A stretch of DNA of 64,000 bases, taken from positions 2,232,001 through 2,296,000 of the forward strand of contig NZ_FXXL01000007.1 of the NCBI RefSeq assembly GCF_900184685.1, given 5' to 3'. This document shows, in pieces, positions 9,142 through 16,408 of the stretch. Under the pieces are notes generated by a model. That model did no database searches, was not told the DNA's origin, and saw only the letters and a list, made by a program, of their open reading frames with translations. The position numbers and the translations under genes were made by a program. Positions within the stretch are counted from its first letter, which is position 1. Every line of letters starts with the position of its first letter. This DNA is from Butyricimonas sp. Marseille-P3923 (lineage in GTDB: Bacteria > Bacteroidota > Bacteroidia > Bacteroidales > Marinifilaceae).

Positions 9142-9176
9142 ATAGGATACAAAAATGCTGTATATTTGTATCCTAT
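9142..9176. promoter_or_regulatory. 12-bp inverted repeat overlapping the -7 box of gene 9207
   Basis: Arms ATAGGATACAAA (9142-9153) and TTTGTATCCTAT (9165-9176) are perfect reverse complements separated by 11 bases. The -7 box TATATTTG (9161-9168) overlaps the right arm, so a protein bound to the repeat would sit on the promoter. The 20-bp motif follows at once. Confidence 0.6.
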
Positions 9177-9194
9177 TAAACGATCGTTTATTAA
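9175..9194 (+). promoter_or_regulatory. 20-bp leader motif before gene 9207
   Basis: ATTAAACGATCGTTTATTAA, centred on the perfect 12-bp palindrome AAACGATCGTTT, 12 bases before ATG 9207 and 6 bases after the -7 box. Same motif at 9033-9052 (minus) and 14481-14500 (plus). Confidence 0.55.
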
Positions 9195-9206
9195 CAGCAA
9201 AAGTGT

Positions 9207-10283
9207 ATGAAAACCTACGTGATTGGCTTCTATCTCGAAAAATTATACTACTCTCCGCAATTTGAACCCGTTATCAGAGAACTTATCAAACGTGAAGTTC
9301 CCTATGTCGTGATTATTCCAAAGACAAGAGATCGTGATGAGATAAACCAAAGGGAAGAATCTATCAATTATTGCAAGCAAAATAACTTCACTTATATACT
9401 TGAAGAAGAAGATTGTTTCTGTAACACGCTCGTGTTTGGGAATACTCCTCACCATATACATACACAATTCAATAAATCCGCTTTTATTAATCATGGAGTA
9501 TGGGGCGGTAAGACTATGAATATCGAACCGGGACTTAATGAAGTCGATGTACGTTTCCTTGATGGCAAATTCTTGGAAGAATACTTGCTCGAACTCTATC
9601 CCGAGAAAAAATCAATCTTTTATGTTTCCGGTTATTCCAAACTGGACAACTATTTCAAGTTGACAGACGATGACCGGAAAAAATTTTTTCAAGAACGCCA
9701 CTTGGATATCAACAAAAAAACAATACTTTACGCCCCGACATTCTATCCCTCTTCCGTGTTGAAAATGGGAAAGAAATTCCCCGAGGACTTTGCCGAATAC
9801 AACATTATTTTAAAACCGCATTCACATCTTTTCCTACGTAAAAAATACCGGAAAGATTTACACCTGTTACAAACATGGGCAACCTCACCCAACGTGTATC
9901 TGGCAAATTTCAACGAAACCAATATTCTTCCGTTTCTTCATGCCGCAGACTTATTGATTTCCGATATGTCAAGTGCGGTATTTGAATTTTCGGGGGTAGG
10001 TAAACCTGCTATCATCAATATGTTTCTACACTATCGCCCGATAGACAGATTATTCCCACACAAGGTGCGCAAACGACTGGATATCTCGAAATTCTACTTG
10101 TGGGAAGTCGGGGATACCCCGAAAAACTACAAGGAAATGGTACAATATGTCCGTGAAAACTTAGCAAATCCGGACAAAAATAAAACCAAGCGAGAAGAAT
10201 TATCCCGTTATGTCGTCGGAGAAGTTGACGGAAAAGTTTCCGAAAGAATAGCGGACAAACTTTTAGAACTGGCTAAAATTTAG
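9207..10283 (+). CDS. CDP-glycerol glycerophosphotransferase-like protein
   Basis: A 358-residue protein of the TagB/TagF (Glyphos_transf) GT-B family, which moves glycerol-phosphate or a related phospho-alcohol from a CDP-linked donor to a glycan. Seen: ILYAPTFYPSS, ILKPHSHLF (the histidine block) and the donor-site block LLISDMSSAVFEFSGVGKPAI. There is no membrane segment; the enzyme probably works at the inner face of the membrane. It has its own promoter region with an inverted repeat and the 20-bp motif. Its 3' end overlaps by 11 bases the convergent glycerol-1-phosphate dehydrogenase-like gene, and a second member of the family is at 16408. The actual donor (CDP-glycerol, CDP-ribitol, CDP-ethanolamine-like) is not known. 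Confidence 0.82.
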   Translation: MKTYVIGFYLEKLYYSPQFEPVIRELIKREVPYVVIIPKTRDRDEINQREESINYCKQNNFTYILEEEDCFCNTLVFGNTPHHIHTQFNKSAFINHGVWGGKTMNIEPGLNEVDVRFLDGKFLEEYLLELYPEKKSIFYVSGYSKLDNYFKLTDDDRKKFFQERHLDINKKTILYAPTFYPSSVLKMGKKFPEDFAEYNIILKPHSHLFLRKKYRKDLHLLQTWATSPNVYLANFNETNILPFLHAADLLISDMSSAVFEFSGVGKPAIINMFLHYRPIDRLFPHKVRKRLDISKFYLWEVGDTPKNYKEMVQYVRENLANPDKNKTKREELSRYVVGEVDGKVSERIADKLLELAKI

Positions 10284-11265
10284 ATAAAATCGTGTATCTG
10301 TCCCGGATAGTTTTTGCCCGGGCAATAATCCGAGCGATCTCATCACTCGAAAAGTGAAGGTCATGCTCCAATTCATCAGTGATCTTCATCCTATCAAAGA
10401 ACAACCGCAATTTCTCGAAATCATCATCATCTTGGCGATAATCCCGTTCTAACAACAAATGCCCCCAAGCCACTTGCAACCCGTGTAAAGTCGTTCGCAT
10501 CGGGTAAAGATCATCAATCGCATGACTGACCAGATGCTCCCCACCACTCGCCGGACGTGAACTATTCGCCAATACCATCGCCAATCCCGAAATCACCAGT
10601 CCATTCGCCAGATCCCCGATAAACCGATTCGTTCCGATATCGTCTATCGTGTAAGACATCACGGAATTACCACTGAGAGTTGCCAAAGTCAAAGCGAAAT
10701 TATTAATATATTCGCCTTTTTCCGCGTTCGCCAATCTCCAATCCTTCACGGCACTAGCATTAGACACCAAATCCCCCACCCCTGCCAATAACAATTTTCT
10801 AGGCGATCTCCTTATAATCTCAATATCCGCTATAATACCTAACGGAGCCTTTACCCCGAAACTTTGCTTTTTCCCGTTTTGAACAAGCCGAGCGATTGGT
10901 GAATAAATGGCATCGTTTGACAACGTGGAAGGTGCTGTAATATAACTTAGATTCAAGTCGTTCGAAATCATTTTCACGGCATCAATAACACTTCCGCCCC
11001 CGAAAGCAACCAAAAGTGCATCCTTATTCGTGATATTTCCCATCACCTCGCGGGCTTCTTCATAAGAACCGCCTTGAATAAGCATGATCTCATCAAACGA
11101 TAATTGCTCTATCTGCTGTTTGTAAAGTTCTTTCAACTCCGGGGAGGTCACTAAAATTTTCTCCTTGAAAAAAATATGATTACGCTGCAATATCTCATCC
11201 ATATGAATGAAAATATTCTCCCCGATCTCAAGAACTATGGGTACATTTATAATTTTAGAATACAT
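10273..11265 (-). CDS. sn-Glycerol-1-phosphate dehydrogenase-like (AraM/EgsA family)
   Basis: A 330-residue NAD(P)-dependent metal dehydrogenase. The dinucleotide loop GGGSVIDAVK is at residues 89-98, with PSTLSNDAIYSPIA next. The metal ligands expected for the family are present as the Asp in GVGDLVSN, the His in GEHLVSHAIDD and the His in LHGLQVAWGH. Family members reduce dihydroxyacetone phosphate to sn-glycerol-1-phosphate, the mirror image of the usual bacterial glycerol-3-phosphate. The start ATG overlaps the stop of the TagD-like gene by one base (TAATG), which ties the two products together: the inferred path is DHAP to G1P to CDP-glycerol. An alternative is another polyol-phosphate dehydrogenase of the same superfamily. 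Confidence 0.8.
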   Translation of the reverse strand: MYSKIINVPIVLEIGENIFIHMDEILQRNHIFFKEKILVTSPELKELYKQQIEQLSFDEIMLIQGGSYEEAREVMGNITNKDALLVAFGGGSVIDAVKMISNDLNLSYITAPSTLSNDAIYSPIARLVQNGKKQSFGVKAPLGIIADIEIIRRSPRKLLLAGVGDLVSNASAVKDWRLANAEKGEYINNFALTLATLSGNSVMSYTIDDIGTNRFIGDLANGLVISGLAMVLANSSRPASGGEHLVSHAIDDLYPMRTTLHGLQVAWGHLLLERDYRQDDDDFEKLRLFFDRMKITDELEHDLHFSSDEIARIIARAKTIRDRYTILSKF

Positions 11266-11684
11266 TATTTCGTGCTTCTTATCTTTTCAACCAATTCCGA
11301 CGTGCTTATTCCTTTCGTGTAAGGTAAATACACCATCTCCACATGATGCTCTTCCAGAAATTCCGGTGTCACCCGAATCTGTTTCAGATACCCCTCTCCA
11401 TCCCAATCATCACCATGCACGATAACATTAATCCCGTATTTCTTGATATATTCTTTATTATCGTATTCCCGAATGATAAAAGCCTCGTCCACGTAACGAC
11501 ACGCTTTCACGACTTCCAGTCGATCATGCTCGGACAAAAAAGGCCTGCGTTTGTAAGAAGCAACCATATCATCTCCATTAATAGCCACGATCAAACGATC
11601 ACCTAACGCCCTCGCGCGTCTTAGCAACTCGACATGACCGAAATGAAACAGGTCGAAAACCCCTATCACGTATACATTCTTCAT
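11265..11684 (-). CDS. Glycerol-phosphate cytidylyltransferase-like (TagD family)
   Basis: A 139-residue nucleotidyltransferase, the usual TagD length. The HxGH signature is HFGH at residues 14-17 and the second family motif appears as YTKGISTSEL near the C-terminus. It would couple a glycerol phosphate to CTP to give CDP-glycerol. The start was put at ATG 11684 (MKNVYVIG); ATG 11693, three codons earlier, is an alternative, and the longer open frame runs back into the upstream gene without homology. It has its own -7 box at 11717-11724. Being coupled to the G1P dehydrogenase-like gene, the likely substrate is sn-glycerol-1-phosphate and not glycerol-3-phosphate, but other small phosphorylated polyols are possible. 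Confidence 0.87.
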   Translation of the reverse strand: MKNVYVIGVFDLFHFGHVELLRRARALGDRLIVAINGDDMVASYKRRPFLSEHDRLEVVKACRYVDEAFIIREYDNKEYIKKYGINVIVHGDDWDGEGYLKQIRVTPEFLEEHHVEMVYLPYTKGISTSELVEKIRSTK

Positions 11685-11716
11685 ATTATTCATTTTACTT
11701 ACCACAATTACGGCAC

Positions 11717-11724
11717 CAAAGATA
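11717..11724 (-). promoter_or_regulatory. -7 box for tagD-like gene
   Basis: TATCTTTG on the minus strand (TAnnTTTG consensus) between the GT9 stop and the tagD-like start, leaving a leader of about 25 to 30 bases. No matching -33 element, so it may be a weak internal promoter within the DUF4254-GT9-TagD-G1PDH unit. Confidence 0.4.
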
Positions 11725-11740
11725 ATGAATAATACGGTAT

Positions 11741-12796
11741 CTAAATATCCTTCATCATTTTTCTTAACATGGAATCCAACCGCCCCCACACCTGATCTTC
11801 GGTAAGACGATCGAATATCTCTTTATCCGAAAGCATACCCCTTTCCGATTCAGGCATAAAATCCAAAGGACTCACCCCTTGATAGCGTTCGTCACGGGAA
11901 GGCAGCCACTTTTGCATGTTCACCCAAGGCGGGTATATAGCCAGACCGGAAACTCCGCAAGCCTGCGCCATATGACGAGGACCGCCTTCATTCCCGAAAA
12001 AGAAATCAGATAACGAGATCATGGCTACCAACTTCCGCAATGTATCAGCTTCCACGTTCACGAAGATATGCTTGTCCTGTCCCATTTCATCAAATAAACT
12101 TAAAGCATCCGCTTTCTCTTCTTTCGAGTAATTAAAAATCAATTGAGCATCGTATTTCCAGACCAAACGGGACAACACTTCCTTCATCTTCCGGATATCC
12201 CACTTTTTATCCACCACGCGGGTAAAAGGGGTACATAATATAACCAAACGGGAAAAATCAATCCCTTGCTCGATCATGTATCTTTTAAATTCTTCCTTTT
12301 CTCCTTCCGTTACTTGCAAACGAAAATCCGCATCATACACCAAAGGTGCTTCTTTCTCCAGCGGCCTAACCAACAACAAATTACGGGATACTTCGTCCAA
12401 ACTTTCATCTTGATGATTCCTTATCCGGTAATTATGAAAGAAAAGATTATAATATTTCCGCGTACCGATACGATATTTTGTTCCCGGAGAGAGAATACTA
12501 AACCATAATGTTTTCAACGTGGAGCGAGTATCTACGATCACGTCATAATGTTCTTCGCGCATCAACCGGAAGACTTTCTTCACGTACGTGAAAAAATGAT
12601 CGTTTTCACGACTGGAAAACGTGATTACCCGGTCAACATCCGGGTGATCTTGAAATAAAGGTTCCAGATAATCATTCACGACATAATGGATCTCCGCCTC
12701 AGGAAAACTCTTCCTTATCGTGCTGCATATCACAACAGATAACACGGCATCGCCTATCCGCCGGAAGCGAATCACCAAAACTTTTCTTACACGCAT
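11741..12796 (-). CDS. Glycosyltransferase family 9 (LPS heptosyltransferase-like)
   Basis: A 351-residue GT-B fold enzyme of family 9. The N-terminal VLVIRFRRIGDAVLSVVI is the acceptor-side signature of heptosyltransferases, and FGNEGGPRHMAQACGVSGLAIYPPW in the C-terminal domain is the donor-site block. Such enzymes add heptose or related sugars to the inner core of lipopolysaccharide in the cytoplasm. It overlaps DUF4254 upstream by 10 bases. The GT9 plus DUF4254 pair recurs in Bacteroidetes LPS core loci. The exact sugar cannot be told. Confidence 0.88.
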   Translation of the reverse strand: MRVRKVLVIRFRRIGDAVLSVVICSTIRKSFPEAEIHYVVNDYLEPLFQDHPDVDRVITFSSRENDHFFTYVKKVFRLMREEHYDVIVDTRSTLKTLWFSILSPGTKYRIGTRKYYNLFFHNYRIRNHQDESLDEVSRNLLLVRPLEKEAPLVYDADFRLQVTEGEKEEFKRYMIEQGIDFSRLVILCTPFTRVVDKKWDIRKMKEVLSRLVWKYDAQLIFNYSKEEKADALSLFDEMGQDKHIFVNVEADTLRKLVAMISLSDFFFGNEGGPRHMAQACGVSGLAIYPPWVNMQKWLPSRDERYQGVSPLDFMPESERGMLSDKEIFDRLTEDQVWGRLDSMLRKMMKDI

Positions 12797-13428
12797 CGTG
12801 AAATCTCTTTTCCATATAATACAGGATTCAATTCCGGATCGTTATACATTTTCATCTGCTTGTAAACTTTCATGTATTTTCTCCCGGCTTCAATATCCTC
12901 CAGTAACAGATCGATTGCAACAATCAAATCACGTTTCTGTTCCAATAATATATGCATTTTATCCTCACATCTACGCACGTGCCCTTGACTCACGTCTACC
13001 CGTTGCGTTTCCTGTTCCATGTGATATATCTTCAAACACAAAATAGATAAACGGTCTAAAGCCCAAGCCGGACTTTCCGTGTTTATCGTGGCATGAGGCA
13101 ACAAGATCACATTTTCATACTTCTTCCAAAAGTATTCATCCAGCAACTCCACCAAATCCGTACGTTTTTGATTCGACTCGTCAATTCGACGCTTGATTTG
13201 CAATGCAAATTCAGGCTCAATATCCGGATCGCGTATGATATCCTCCAAGTGCCATTGAATAGCATCAACCCAATTCTTTTGGAACAGATAATACTCTATA
13301 GATTCTAACTTGTATGGATTCTTGATGTCGGCATCCGTGCTATCAGCCACATGATAACACAAGGTTGCCCTCTCAAAAATTTGATAACATAATTCTGCAA
13401 ATACCATGTCCCTCTCTTTATGGTTCAT
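12787..13428 (-). CDS. DUF4254 family protein
   Basis: A 213-residue, highly charged, mostly alpha-helical cytoplasmic protein of the DUF4254 family, which is found beside LPS glycosyltransferases in Bacteroidetes and has no assigned activity. Conserved-looking features are NPYKLESIEYYLFQKNWVDAIQWHLEDIIRDP near the N-terminus and the central ALDRLSILCLKIYHM helix. The start at ATG 13428 was preferred because the -7 box TATATTTG lies at 13437-13444, so an upstream start would precede transcription. It leads the unit DUF4254-GT9-TagD-G1PDH. Confidence 0.8.
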   Translation of the reverse strand: MNHKERDMVFAELCYQIFERATLCYHVADSTDADIKNPYKLESIEYYLFQKNWVDAIQWHLEDIIRDPDIEPEFALQIKRRIDESNQKRTDLVELLDEYFWKKYENVILLPHATINTESPAWALDRLSILCLKIYHMEQETQRVDVSQGHVRRCEDKMHILLEQKRDLIVAIDLLLEDIEAGRKYMKVYKQMKMYNDPELNPVLYGKEISRCV

Positions 13429-13436
13429 TACATTTA

Positions 13437-13444
13437 CAAATATA
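13437..13444 (-). promoter_or_regulatory. -7 box for DUF4254-led operon, near-leaderless
   Basis: TATATTTG on the minus strand ends 8 bases before ATG 13428. With the start site usually a few bases after the box, the 5' leader would be only about 5 bases. Confidence 0.5.
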
Positions 13445-13490
13445 GCAAAAAGTATTCCAATTTTGAACAATAAAACACACGATTAGATAT

Positions 13491-14330
13491 TTAACAATTC
13501 GAATCTTCGGATTTTACGATTCCAAAATTTGTCCGGATATGTTTTAAACACACGGTATCCTTCCGAATCTTTTTATTTTTTCGCAAGGCACTCTCGTTCA
13601 CATAGCCCCGTGCATGATCCAGATGCAAGCAAATAGCCGAATAACGTATTTGTAATCCCCGGATTCCGGCATTTACCAATCTTTCCCCGAACTCCCGATC
13701 CTCTCCCCCGTACTCCATTCTTTCGTCAAAACCATTCACCCGGATAATATCCTCTCGCCAGCCGGAAGCGTTGCCCCCGTTCCATGTTGCCTTCGTTGTT
13801 GTCAAGAAATTCAAGAGAAAGGCTTTAAAAGAAGAACGAGTCAATTTATTATTACGGAAAGAATTTCTCATCCCATGCTGTTTTAGCCAACAGATATTAA
13901 AACAAGCCTGTGACTCGATATCCCGCAAATGAATCTCACGGGAAGTATCCATTGACAACCTGCGACACCCACCTGAAAGGAAGTATCCTTTCTTCCTGAA
14001 TTTCATGTGCTTCTCAATAAAATCATTCCTCGGGATACAATCTCCATCAGTAAAAACCAAATAATCCGTACTCGCCGCCAAAATAGCTTTATTCAATATT
14101 TCACATTTCCGGAAACCTCTATCCTCATGCCACACGTGCTTTAGCGGGTAAGATAGTCGGGGTGTCAGCCGTTCCAGTACTTCCCGCGTAGCTTTACCGG
14201 ATCCATCATCCGCGACAATCAACTCAAATTCTTTAAAACTTTGTATATTATATCCCCATAATACTTTTTCGAACCATTCCGGCTGATTAGAAGTAGAAAC
14301 AATAATAGAAACCTGCATTTTCAACACCAT
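13491..14330 (-). CDS. Glycosyltransferase family 2
   Basis: A 279-residue GT-A fold glycosyltransferase, similar in plan to the one at 8171: QVSIIVSTSNQPEWFEKVL at the N-terminus, IVADDGSGKATREVL, the metal site FTDGDCIP at about residue 95, and EYGGEDREFGERL in the acceptor domain. It probably works on LPS core or O-unit assembly in the cytoplasm. ATG 14330 is used; ATG 14318, four codons later, is as good. It is transcribed away from the aminotransferase gene across a 225-base divergent region that carries a degenerate copy of the 20-bp motif on its own side. Confidence 0.87.
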   Translation of the reverse strand: MVLKMQVSIIVSTSNQPEWFEKVLWGYNIQSFKEFELIVADDGSGKATREVLERLTPRLSYPLKHVWHEDRGFRKCEILNKAILAASTDYLVFTDGDCIPRNDFIEKHMKFRKKGYFLSGGCRRLSMDTSREIHLRDIESQACFNICWLKQHGMRNSFRNNKLTRSSFKAFLLNFLTTTKATWNGGNASGWREDIIRVNGFDERMEYGGEDREFGERLVNAGIRGLQIRYSAICLHLDHARGYVNESALRKNKKIRKDTVCLKHIRTNFGIVKSEDSNC

Positions 14331-14466
14331 ATTTTAGTTTAAAAAAATGATCGTTATTTAATTTTCCACCAAGGCATACAGCCACAATTCCATGATATTA
14401 TGATAGTAACTGATTACTAGCACAAAAAAATAAAAATGGTTTGTAGGAGATACTCCAAAAATTAGT

Positions 14467-14474
14467 TACTTTTG
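14467..14474 (+). promoter_or_regulatory. -7 box for aminotransferase operon
   Basis: TACTTTTG matches TAnnTTTG. The right part TTTTGG (14470-14475) is the mirror of CCAAAA (14455-14460), so as at 9142-9176 the -7 box lies in one arm of a small inverted repeat. The 20-bp motif follows after 6 bases. Confidence 0.5.
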
Positions 14475-14480
14475 GCTATC

Positions 14481-14500
14481 ATTAAAGGATCGTTTATTGA
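14481..14500 (+). promoter_or_regulatory. 20-bp leader motif before aminotransferase gene
   Basis: ATTAAAGGATCGTTTATTGA, same orientation and same distance from the -7 box as at 9175-9194. It differs from that copy at two of 20 positions. Confidence 0.55.
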
Positions 14501-14558
14501 TATCTATTTATAAACAAACCGGACGAATAAAAAAGTCTAAGATATATTTATTGTATTG

Positions 14559-15614
14559 ATGAAGAAAGAAATAACTTACCTCGACCGTAATGAATACAAT
14601 TACGGACCTGCACCCGAAATCGGCGAAGTGCTGAAAAACTTTGATCCGAATAAATTATGCTTCTACACCCGCATTTACGACGAGGGTAAAAAAAGCATTC
14701 TATCCGATTACATCTCTGAATTGTACGGGATTCCGGAAAAACAAGTAATCCTAGGATACGGGGGTGAAGACATTCTGAAACAAGTGGTACACTGTTTCTT
14801 GGCTGGCGGTACGAAACAAAAAACGTTGCTTATTCCTAAGTTCTCGTGGTGGTACTACAAATCCATCGCCGACGAAGTAAACGGAAGAACCATTTTTTAC
14901 CCGTTGTTCGAGGAAGGCAACACTTTCAAGTACGATATTCAAAGTATTCGCAAATCGGTAGAAAAAGAAAAGCCGGAAATGGTACTTATGGCATCCCCCA
15001 ATAACCCGACGGGCAACTCTTTGACAAAGGAAGAATTACATGAGATACTTTCTTTCATCCCCCGTGAAACGATGATCGTGATTGACGAAGCTTACGCTTC
15101 TTTCGCGAACAAGGATACCAGCTATATCAAACCGTTGATTGAAGAATTCCCGAATCTTTTGATAATCCGCACGCTATCCAAATTTTACGGACTGCCGGGT
15201 TTACGTCTTGGATTCGCTTTCATGGGCGCAGACTTATCCGTGTTCTTGAACTATAGTACGAAATACCTCGGCTACAACCGAATCACGGAAGAAATTGGAG
15301 TTGCCGTGTTCAAGGCAAGCGACTACTATCAACATATAGCAGACTTGATGGCAGAAGACCGAGAATTATACATGAAAGAATTAAGCGTGCTCGACGGCTT
15401 CAAAGTGTATAAATCAGAAGCCAACTTTATTCTTGTGAAATATCCTATTGCCATGAAAGCTAAACTTCAAGAAGCCTTAAAAGCCAAAGGATTGATTGTC
15501 AAATTCATGAACGAGGAAGACATCAATACCCATATGCGTATCACCTTGGGAACTCAAAAGCAGAATCGCTTGGTCATAGATACGATCAAAGAAGTTATGC
15601 TAAATTCTAAATAA
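14559..15614 (+). CDS. PLP-dependent aminotransferase/decarboxylase, HisC/CobD-like
   Basis: A 351-residue fold-type I PLP enzyme. Visible blocks are MASPNNPTGN, VIDEAYASF (Asp contacting the cofactor nitrogen), and RTLSKFYGLPGLRLGF, where Lys forms the Schiff base and Arg binds substrate carboxylate or phosphate. It resembles histidinol-phosphate aminotransferase and the threonine/serine-phosphate decarboxylases. Position argues against histidine synthesis: it leads an operon with a LicC-like cytidylyltransferase (59 bases on) and a CDP-glycerol glycerophosphotransferase-like gene. By analogy with capsule loci where HisC-like enzymes make ethanolamine phosphate or serinol phosphate, it may make a phosphorylated amino alcohol for CDP activation. 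That role is inference. ATG 14559 is preferred to the TTG one codon earlier. Confidence 0.8.
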   Translation: MKKEITYLDRNEYNYGPAPEIGEVLKNFDPNKLCFYTRIYDEGKKSILSDYISELYGIPEKQVILGYGGEDILKQVVHCFLAGGTKQKTLLIPKFSWWYYKSIADEVNGRTIFYPLFEEGNTFKYDIQSIRKSVEKEKPEMVLMASPNNPTGNSLTKEELHEILSFIPRETMIVIDEAYASFANKDTSYIKPLIEEFPNLLIIRTLSKFYGLPGLRLGFAFMGADLSVFLNYSTKYLGYNRITEEIGVAVFKASDYYQHIADLMAEDRELYMKELSVLDGFKVYKSEANFILVKYPIAMKAKLQEALKAKGLIVKFMNEEDINTHMRITLGTQKQNRLVIDTIKEVMLNSK

Positions 15615-15673
15615 TTCCATATACAGAACCACATACCAGACCGGTTATGTGGTTCTGCTTTTTAAAGAAACGT

Positions 15674-16408
15674 ATGAAAGCTGTTATCCTCGCCGCGGGA
15701 ATTGCTTCCCGATTACGCCCTCTCACGAACGACCGCCCGAAATGTTTGCTAAAAATCGGCAATCGCCCCCTACTGCAAAGAGCTATCGACGGTCTGTTAG
15801 TCAACGGTATCGATGAAATTGTGATTGTCACGGGCTATTTAAAAGAAATGATCGAAAATTTCGTGCAAACGACCTATCCGAATCTCCCCGTGAGATTCAT
15901 TTACAATGAAGTCTACGCGTCAACCAACAATATATACTCGTTATGGTTGGCAAAACCGGAAGTTCTGCAAGAAGAAGAAATCATCCTGCTGGACAGTGAT
16001 ATTCTGTACGACCCGCGTATGATCAAAGTTTTACAGGACGCACCGTATAATGACTGTCTGGCATTAGACAGCCACAAGCTGGGCGAGGAAGAAATCAAAG
16101 TCATCGTGAATGAGGAAAATCAAATCACGGAAATCAGCAAAACCTGTTCCATCGAGAAAGCTATCGGCGAATCTATCGGTATCGAAAAAATATCGAACGC
16201 TTATCTTTCAGCTCTCTACACGGAATTGGAACAAATGATCGTGAACGAGGGACTGGATAATGTATTCTACGAACTTGCTTTCGAACGTCTGATTACACGA
16301 GGACACTATTTTTATCCCGTGGACACGAGTAACTATTTCTCCATGGAACTCGACACCGTGGAAGATTTTCAAGACGCTATCAATCGAATACCTAAATATC
16401 TACAGTAA
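15674..16408 (+). CDS. LicC-like nucleotidyltransferase (phosphocholine/phosphoamine cytidylyltransferase type)
   Basis: A 244-residue GT-A-like nucleotidyltransferase. The N-terminus MKAVILAAGIASRLRPLTNDRPKCLL is the NTP-binding signature, with NNIYSLWLAKP and LLDSDILYDP (metal-binding Asp) as in LicC-type CTP:phosphocholine and PntC-type CTP:aminoethylphosphonate cytidylyltransferases. The start was set at ATG 15674; the nine extra residues of the longer frame are not conserved in kind. Its stop overlaps the start of the next gene (TAATG). The expected product is a CDP-linked small phospho-alcohol or phosphonate; the amino substrate is guessed from the aminotransferase upstream. Confidence 0.8.
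   Translation: MKAVILAAGIASRLRPLTNDRPKCLLKIGNRPLLQRAIDGLLVNGIDEIVIVTGYLKEMIENFVQTTYPNLPVRFIYNEVYASTNNIYSLWLAKPEVLQEEEIILLDSDILYDPRMIKVLQDAPYNDCLALDSHKLGEEEIKVIVNEENQITEISKTCSIEKAIGESIGIEKISNAYLSALYTELEQMIVNEGLDNVFYELAFERLITRGHYFYPVDTSNYFSMELDTVEDFQDAINRIPKYLQ

Noticed and set aside
9142-9176. Invertible promoter of the Bacteroides capsule type
   Set aside because: The spacer between arms is 11 bases, too short to contain a promoter that flips, and no invertase gene is in the window.
11685-11789. N-terminal extension of the TagD-like protein by 35 residues
   Set aside because: It overlaps the GT9 3' end, covers the -7 box at 11717, and the family starts right at MKNVYVIG.
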